This document shows, one piece after another, positions 57,199-64,000 of a DNA stretch of 64,000 nucleotides (position 1 is the first letter of the stretch; every line of letters starts with the position of its first letter). The notes under the pieces are model-generated. The model was not told the origin of the DNA. It ran no database searches and was given only the letters and a program-made list of their open reading frames with translations. A program made the position numbers and the translations under genes. This DNA comes from Gnetum montanum (taxonomy: Eukaryota > Streptophyta > Gnetopsida > Gnetales > Gnetaceae), in contig MNCI01000627.1 of the NCBI GenBank assembly GCA_015680685.1, positions 354,977 to 418,976 of the forward strand, in the 5' to 3' direction.

Positions 57199-58140
57199 TG
57201 GAAGTAGGAATCTATAATGTTCATGCAACATTACTTTTAATATTATTTCTGAATTTTCAATTAATGCGACGTCATTTGTAATTATTAGAAGTTGTAATCA
57301 TGATTGATCCACTTTAATTATGTAATTTATGAGGACCTCTTTTATCCATCTTTTAATTTATTAATGAAAATATCAAACAATAATGATGAAGAGGCACTAC
57401 TCCTGCACTATTGTAAAACTAACAAAATCATATAGTTTCATTATCTTTTAACTCAAAATTATTTCTCTATATAAGTTTTGGATGACATTGAATAAACTAG
57501 AATCAATTTTAAGTTATTAATGAAGGATGGACTTGGTGTTAGGAATTAATGGTTTGTAACATTCCAAAGCTTAGAAAGAAACCATGGCAACATAGCTAAT
57601 TATTAACAATAATCTCAAAAAGCAAAACTGAATCAAAATGTGACATGAACCAAAATAATATTAAAATAAAAAAGAAAAAATATTGAAAATACAGTTAAGC
57701 ATCATGCACCATCATAATCCATTGAATATTAACCAAATAGCACAACTGATAGATTAAACAAATTAAAGTACATATTTTAACCCCTAGGTTTGTTGATATC
57801 AACTCTCCCATGCTAGCATGGGGCCATGATTAATAAGTTTTAATCCCATGACAATTAGAAATCCCATGAATATATATAGAGTTCTATGAGATGAAAAGGT
57901 TCATCATGTTTAATAGAAACAAACACAGTATCATCATTATAAATAACGATACTTATGGGATGACTTAGGATTAAATTTAAAAACAAATTAGATGAACTTA
58001 ACAAAATTTAAATTTTTACTTTGGTGGAATACCTTTTTAAACTTTTGTATGCAAAATAGAAGCCAGCCCATGGCAGGAATTTAGTTTCTTTGTTTTCCAA
58101 ATTCTTCAAGTTTCACAAATTAAACAACAATACAAACTAC
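57199..58140. other. unassigned AT-rich stretch
   Basis: No sustained frame, LTR terminus or recognisable repeat. It lies between the 5' end of element G and the solo D-type LTR. Confidence 0.45.
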
Positions 58141-58145
58141 CAAAT

Positions 58146-58737
58146 TGATGAGCGGCGAGGTACACCTACGCTCAACCATACGAATACAAGTGTTTCATGC
58201 ATGATCCAGTCTAATTCCAAGGACTAAGTGCTTATGTGCCCTTGTGGAACAAGGATGGGTTGATTGATCGTGGTTTTCCCAAACTTACTTGTATGTCATG
58301 ATTGTATGGTTGAGTAAGCTTGAGGCATATGATTTTTATATCTTTTATGTTTTTATGTCTTGTGCTAATAGGGAAAGAGAGAGATAACTAGGTGACTAAT
58401 TTAACTTAACTACTCATTAACTAAATTCTAACTAATCCTAACATAAGCATTTTTTCCCACTTGCCATACACATCCTAAACTAGTGCAACACTGCTAGGAT
58501 TACCAAACACTAATTGTTACTAGGTTTCCAAGCATTAGATGCATGCTCGAAGCAGTCGTGCTTGTGTAATTTAATGATTTGCTTAATTGATCAAAATGAA
58601 TTGNAGAATAACTGCTAAAACAACCGCTAGAGTAACCACTCTAATAATTAGAATAACTACTAGAGTAACTGCTAGAGTAACCACTAGAGTAATTGCTCTA
58701 ATAATTACAATAACTGCTACAGTAATCGTTCTCATCA
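58146..58737 (-). repeat. solo D-type LTR with target-site duplication
   Basis: On the minus strand it runs from TGATGAGAACG (58737) to CGCTCATCA (58146). CAAAT flanks it at 58141-58145 and 58738-58742, so it is a complete solo LTR. The array of 'taattattagag', 'ggttactctag' and 'cagttactctag' units covers 58606-58730. A single N at 58604 joins the array directly to R-U5 sequence. Compared with 38760-39070, about 300 bases that include the TATA box are missing there. Confidence 0.9.
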
Positions 58738-58742
58738 CAAAT

Positions 58743-59219
58743 AATAATCTCCTTTGTTAGAATCTATGTCAAAATCTTTAGTTGTTGGATACAAAACGAA
58801 AGAATTATTATAATCTTCTTAAATTAAATACTTATATAAGATAGCAAATCTACTTATTTTAATTATTAAAAGAATTTTTTCTTGATATTCTTCTTGTATA
58901 CTTCTGCTGATACTTAGTGTTTCTTAATATAATTTAGGAACCTTTAAAGTGGCTCTATGTTTGAAAACTTTACATACATTCATTAATTGATTGATTGATT
59001 GATTTCGAATTAGTTATTATGCTCATCGCTCCAAGAAAATTGGCTTTTTGCACTTTTTAGATGAATCCAAATATCCAATCAAGAAAGTAATATATACCTT
59101 TGAAAAATCTTGTTTACCTAAAAAAAATGTTGTTAGTTCTTTTTAATGAAAAAGTAAATGTTTTGAAATTAGAGTAAATAGCTTTTGAATCTAGAAGTTT
59201 TCTTGAACATTCATCCCAA
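58743..59219. other. unassigned AT-rich stretch
   Basis: No clear frame. It may be the decayed 3' part of the Helitron helicase, since it directly follows the Walker A region on the minus strand, but I cannot align it. Confidence 0.4.
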
Positions 59220-60813
59220 AAACGTTTTGGAACAATGTTATTTCTATGGCATCTAGATCTATAAACTGGAATAACAGTATTTCATGAAAGCATTATGAAG
59301 TGCACCTATGAGAAATGACTTTTCTGTAGCAGTTGTTCCCTGGATAATCATTCGTAAAGGGGAAATAACTTCATTTATTGACTATGAAAACATCATGTGT
59401 CCTAAAATTTTATTGTAGCATTTCTTTTGCTTAGCACCTAGCTTATCAAAATTGTAGGCACCATAGTCATGGTCAATCATAATCATGGACCAAGATGATT
59501 TATTGTTGGTAATAAAGCTTGTAACGTCCAGTCATGCATCCTATCAACATCCCATAGGCCAAGCATCTCCAATTCTGTTCTCTGAAAACAACCTGTTGAT
59601 AAGAGATAATAGTTCAGGATCTCAAAATCATATTCTCCATGATCCTGCAATTAGGGAGTTACATCTACAAAATTGTCTTTCTTCCTCAAAGCTCAATGCA
59701 ATTATTTTTTAGTATTAATCTCTGGTGCTACATATAGATGTTGAATAGACAACCACTTCATTTTAATCTCCTCATCATTAGAACCAAGATTTTGCTTCAC
59801 ATCTCTAAATGGATAATGCAACAACAACATAACCCACTAGTATTCAATCCATTTTTGTTTCCCTTGCTTCGGTGGGATGAGAGACCTAGGACAATATCTC
59901 ATAATGGCATCTAGCTCTCAATGACATGAATTCCAATTTGAGTTGTTCTTGTTCTTCATGTTGCAATTGTACTCTCTAAAAGCCTATAGCAATGATACAT
60001 CCTCCCATCGGAAAGTAGACATTTCTAATACATATTAATAAGAGTTGTGTAGTTTTAACCTTCATCAATTTTCTTTGAACTAATTTGAACTTTTTTCTAC
60101 ACCTCTTGAGAAGTATTAACTATGTGGAAAACATAACTATAGTTTACCAAAGAAAGCTCATACAACATGGGACAAACCTCCATGGCACCAATGTCTCTAT
60201 TTGCAGCAACATCCATCATAAGCCCTTTGTAGACTAATAAGCATCCTCATAAGGATCCCTTGACTCTAAAATTTGCAACAACATGTCATGAAAAGATTGT
60301 GATTTCTTCTCTGATTTAGTTGCATATTTCGTGATGTATTTTATGACAACATATTGTGACATTACTGGCTAAAAGTCTGTATTTTCCCTCCATGTTTGAA
60401 ACATCATTTTGTTATGAACATTAAGCCTTGAATCATTCCTTTAAGGAACATAAGTAATCTCATTATTATATTTTGAATCTCTCTAAAGAGTGGATTCTAA
60501 AGATAACAACCAAGGAACATTATACCTAGAATTGAAAGATATGGAAATTGAATATCTATATAATACTTATTCCAAGATAAATTAAAGTTCACCTGCTAAT
60601 ATAAATGAATGCAATGATGAGTAAATAGTAAAGAAATAACAATTCAATTAGAATGTGGTACTTGCAAACTTCTCTGCCATTACATTTTCTTGAGCATGCA
60701 CTAGGTTTGCAAATTGCATGTCTTTGAATAGCATTAAGTAATTTAGCATAATTAGTTTCCAGATCCATACATTGTAGTTGTTCAGTAATCAACTCACATA
60801 GATGATAGAACAT
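59220..60813 (-). pseudogene. Helitron Rep/helicase remnant
   Basis: Minus-strand blocks follow the Helitron RepHel order. First is 'NYAKLLNAIQRHAICKPSAC' with Cys pairs and 'EVCKYH' (about 60750-60650). 'NDSRLNVHNKMMFQTWRENT' and 'VVIKYITKYATKSEKKSQSF' follow (60440-60290), then 'ANRDIGAMEVCPMLYELSLV' (about 60215-60150) and 'RYCPRSLIPP' with 'LLLHYPFRDVKQNL' (about 59910-59790). The helicase Walker A region is 'SPLRMIIQGTTATEKSFLIG' (about 59370-59305), where the usual GTAGTGKS is mutated. Stops and frameshifts are frequent. The HUH nickase N-terminus and the Helitron ends (TC, CTRR with hairpin) were not found. Confidence 0.82.
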
Positions 60814-63372
60814 ATTTACACGTAAAGCTTAAGTGGGTAGACAAATTGAAAGATATAACAACGGAAAAATCAATATTTTCATATTCCAAGCAATATCAAC
60901 AAAAAAACTGTGTAAAGAACATAGAAGATAAATGAGAACTTACACTGTCCATTAGCTATTACCAAATGAAAAATAGGAACTACACATATACCATTAAAGG
61001 AACCTAGATATTTCGGATTACTTGGCCAACTGAAATTAAAAACCATGTTGACCTTCAATTGCATTCGGTGCTGCTACCGTTGTCGTTGCCATTGCATGCT
61101 CTGGCCTTTCCTGCTACTGGTTGTTGTCACCGTAACGGTTGCTCCACCCTGCATTGCACCACACAAAAACCTTGCCCACCATCATTGCATGCACTACCAT
61201 CACGGCTACCAGATCCACTGCCGGATTTGCTGTCGGATCCATTGCCAAATTTGCTATTGGATCTACTGTTGTCATTACTGTCGGATCTGAAACATGGCCA
61301 TCCGAGGAGCATAGAACTTCTTAGCGTTGTCGCATCACTACCTAGCGCTATGTGGGGCTACCTTCACAAGCGCAGTGGTTGTGGGAAGGGTGCAACAATA
61401 GTGTGGGTTGGGTGCGATGCGATGGTGGTTTGGGTGGGCCACAACCACCATGGAGTGCTGGTGGGCCTGGCGGCATGCAAAGTTCATGGATAGGCTTTGC
61501 TGTATCTGCAACATAATTACCTAACACAGATCAACATATGAACTTACAATGATAAATTTTTGACCAAAAATATGCACATTCCTATCATCTAAACCCTCTG
61601 AGAAACCTTAACACAGATCAACATTTGTAACATAATTACCTGACACGGATCAACGTTTGCATCGTGTTTTTCCCCATTTGGTGGGATTTGACCTAGCGTG
61701 ACATGACAATGGCAACAAACTTCATCCCCCTCCCACCCAACATCGCGCCAAACAAGTTGGCCTCTCCACCAAAACTAGTTTAGTTATATATATATATATC
61801 TATGATTTGGCCGATATGATTTTAAAGAAGATAATGTTAACCAAGCCCAACTATTGGATGAGGTAAAGATAACTAAAAATGAAATTAATCATCATTTCTT
61901 TGTTTCACTACCACTTACCCAATTTAGATATACTGTCTTGGTCAAGTTTGTTCTATCTTTGTTTCTTCATGGTGTTTTTGAAATCGATTTTGGATTTCTA
62001 ATTTCTATGATCTATGGTCGTCCTCTGCCTCGACCATGCCCACGCCTATGCCCACTACCACGACCTCCATGAATTATATTATCTATTGCAACAGATGGTT
62101 ACTGTGGTTAATCTTGAAGAGAGTGTTCTATGCCTGCACTATTAGGACTAAAAGTAGTAGGATCCATTTTTTTGAAAATGCATAAATTCAAATATTTCAC
62201 CACATCATCCTTAAACATGATGCTTAAGTATAATATCTTTCAATAAAATTTAGATTTATTTTTCTACCTAGTCAAATCATTTAATGTTTGTTGTCACATA
62301 TATGCATTATCATTGTTATTGTGAATTCAAGTTTTAAAAGAATTTAGTGGTTATCATGAACTTTGGATAATATTCATATGTAAGTATGGTGTGACAAAAA
62401 AAATTAAACAACCCATGTCAAGCATATTCTTGTTGAAATAACTTTAGTACATAGATTCATCTCCAACCCCCAACACCCCGATGTTAGCCATTAGGCTTTT
62501 AGCATATTTTTCCAATTTTATAAATCCTAGGCAACATAATCATGTATATTAATTATAGACATGAAGCTTAAAATAGAAGTAATGATGTCCTAAACAATGC
62601 AAACATGTTAATATATTTTATTAACCAATGGTGAATAGTGTTAAAGGAGAACATCACTGTAGCATTGTGATAGGTTCAAATTATGTTTGTCTTCAGATTT
62701 ATAGATATAACATCACCCGTTCAAGTCCATAGATTGTAGCATTGTAATAGGTTCAAATTATGCATGTGCATATATATATATATATATATATAAATTTTTT
62801 TATCTTTAGATTTGCAAATATAAAGTCACTGGTTGAAGTCAATAGATTGCAAATAACTAAAAAACTTATTAACTAAAAAACTTTTAAAAGTGAAAATAAT
62901 AGATATGTTCTCGGTTGGGTTACTGAAATAACAAATCATTATAATCAAAATATAAAAAATATTATATTTTGCAATATTGTACACGGTTGTGAATTGTAAC
63001 TATATTCTTAGATTATCACTATATTCTTAGTCTAAGCTTCTGTGCCAAAAGGAGTCCCGACTTTACTATAATTTTAAAGTAGATTCGGGAAGAAAACCTT
63101 TGCAACCATATTAGCCATGGAACCCAGTGGTGATAAATAGTCTTTGCAGGGATTGGATTTTACACGCCACTGACCTATCTACCACACGTCTCTGTGTGCA
63201 TTATTATTTATAAGTATAATAAATATCAGGGACATTTTACATTTGCTTTGTTTGTTTATAGTTAATACTGTCTCAATTTCAATCATTTCCTAGTAAAAAC
63301 CTTGTGTGAGTTACTGTTTCCTACCGTGCAGGGAAACCTTCCATCGTTGGTTGACTTTGCAGTCACTGTCTG
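60814..63372. other. unassigned region with GC-rich patch and simple repeats
   Basis: No gene I can support. A GC-rich, CpG-containing patch at about 61040-61500 stands out from AT-rich surroundings and has open frames in several registers, as GC-rich DNA often does. Short repeats 'cataattacct(a/g)acac(a/g)gatcaac' occur at about 61510 and 61630. A (TA)n run lies at about 62770-62792. The minus strand at 62070-62020 reads as a Gly/Arg-rich peptide (GGRGSGHRRGHGRGRGRP), possibly a relic of a coding sequence. Confidence 0.4.
61661..61746. repeat. dispersed repeat, copy 1
   Basis: 'atcgtgtttttccccatttg' then 'gtgggatttgacct' and 'ctcccacccaacatcgc' match 63691-63766 over about 80 bases with small indels. 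The two copies are 2 kb apart in the same direction. The unit is GC-richer than its surroundings. Confidence 0.75.
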
Positions 63373-63427
63373 ATGGCTTTACCCGTCTCCTATTCCAGTG
63401 CCAGCTCCAAGAATTGTTGGATTGCTG
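63373..63427 (+). CDS. possible first exon of a gene running off the right side
   Basis: An ATG in good context (ctgATGG) opens 18 codons, MALPVSYSSASSKNCWIA, then a consensus donor G|GTAAGC at 63427/63428. The Ser-rich start would suit an organelle transit peptide or a short leader. No downstream exon is recognisable before 64000. Such a short match can arise by chance, so this is weak. Confidence 0.2.
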
Positions 63428-64000
63428 GTAAGCTAGGTCTCATTGCTTAGTTATTCGTGGGAACAGAATCTTGCAGGAATGATATTTTTCCTCCGAATTG
63501 TTATTGCATTTTAAAAAATAGATCTTATGGCAATTTCTGATATCCGAACACGTAATTGTTTGCATGGTTCGTTGCTATCAAACAACCAGAAAATTAAATA
63601 TAGTATTCCAGGTACGCATGCAAACCCAGAATAAACAAAATTTTAAAGCAGCACTGGAAGCGCGGAGCAGCAAAGTTTAAAGTTATGATCATCGCGTTTT
63701 TTTGTCATTTGGTGGGATCTGACTTGATGGTGGCGACCAACTTCACCCGCCTCCCACCCACATCGCTTAAAGAAAGGCTTTAAGCATCTCGTGCTATATT
63801 TTATAACAGCATGGTCTGCAATACACCCATTTGCACTGCATGGTCAAATGACAGGACCGGATTCCTTAATCCTGCCAAAAAGAAAACCATTTCAAATAAA
63901 TTGTTCCCCACAATTTGTTTGGTCGGCTGCTTGTTTATCACATGCTTTCCAAACGGCGAATCAGGAACCGGACATTGCAGATCAGGAATTTAAAGTTAAA
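63428..64000. other. right edge, unassigned
   Basis: Contains copy 2 of the dispersed repeat (63691-63766). A 60-codon open stretch (63811-63993) has no family signature. If 63373-63427 is an exon, part of this would be intron. Confidence 0.4.
63691..63766. repeat. dispersed repeat, copy 2
   Basis: 'atcgcgtttttttgtcattt' then 'ggtgggatctgactt' and 'cctcccacccacatcgc' match copy 1 at 61661-61746, in the same direction. Confidence 0.75.

Noticed and set aside
61059-61493. 144-codon open frame in GC-rich DNA
   Set aside because: Leu/Pro/His-rich composition, other long frames on both strands at the same place, and no domain; typical of GC-rich non-coding DNA.
62020-62168. Gly/Arg-rich minus-strand peptide starting MDPTTF at 62168
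   Set aside because: Two stops interrupt it before the Gly/Arg stretch and no further domain follows. Mentioned only as a possible relic.

Overview
The window looks like nuclear DNA of a seed plant with a repeat-rich, AT-rich genome. The evidence is nested Ty3/Gypsy LTR retrotransposons whose primer-binding sites match plant tRNA-Asp, an intron-containing NB-ARC/LRR resistance-type gene, and a decayed Helitron. A gymnosperm is my guess from the style of the resistance gene and the age of the repeats; nothing in the sequence proves it. Only one gene looks intact.

Layout. 1-1221: the 3' end of an LTR element that runs off the left edge, inserted into a minus-strand pol remnant (1222-3733). 4531-5388: a solo LTR with a 5-bp target duplication. 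6826-11224, minus strand: a seven-exon NLR gene of about 972 codons, with compatible intron phases and no internal stop. 12220-41560: a nest of Athila-like elements. These are a B-type LTR with a 3' ORF tail, a C-type LTR with gag, element H (B-type) split by the complete element A (17742-26348, target duplication GTAGG), a reversed C-type LTR, element E with gag and full but stop-ridden pol (30413-38581), a D-type LTR, and a reversed chromovirus-like pol remnant. 43360-57198, minus strand: elements F (full pol) and G (pol mostly deleted) with their 5' LTRs and primer sites. 58146-58737: a solo D-type LTR. 59220-60813, minus strand: a Helitron Rep/helicase remnant. 60814-64000: unassigned DNA with a GC-rich patch, a dispersed 80-bp repeat and one possible first exon.

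The composite plan of the Athila-like elements is LTR, tRNA-Asp primer site, gag, PR-RT-RNaseH-IN, a long spacer, an env-position ORF (putative plant transposon-protein domain plus coiled coil), polypurine tract, LTR. No copy carries all parts in working form. A and H carry gag and the env-position ORF without RT; E and F carry pol without that ORF.

The most interesting signal is regulatory. Each LTR family (A, B, C, D) has its own array of short palindromes directly upstream of the LTR TATA box. In three elements (A, H, F) a second array of the same family type, again followed by a TATA-like box, lies in the spacer just before the env-position ORF. This looks like an internal promoter that has stayed matched to the LTR promoter while the palindrome sequence itself changed between families.
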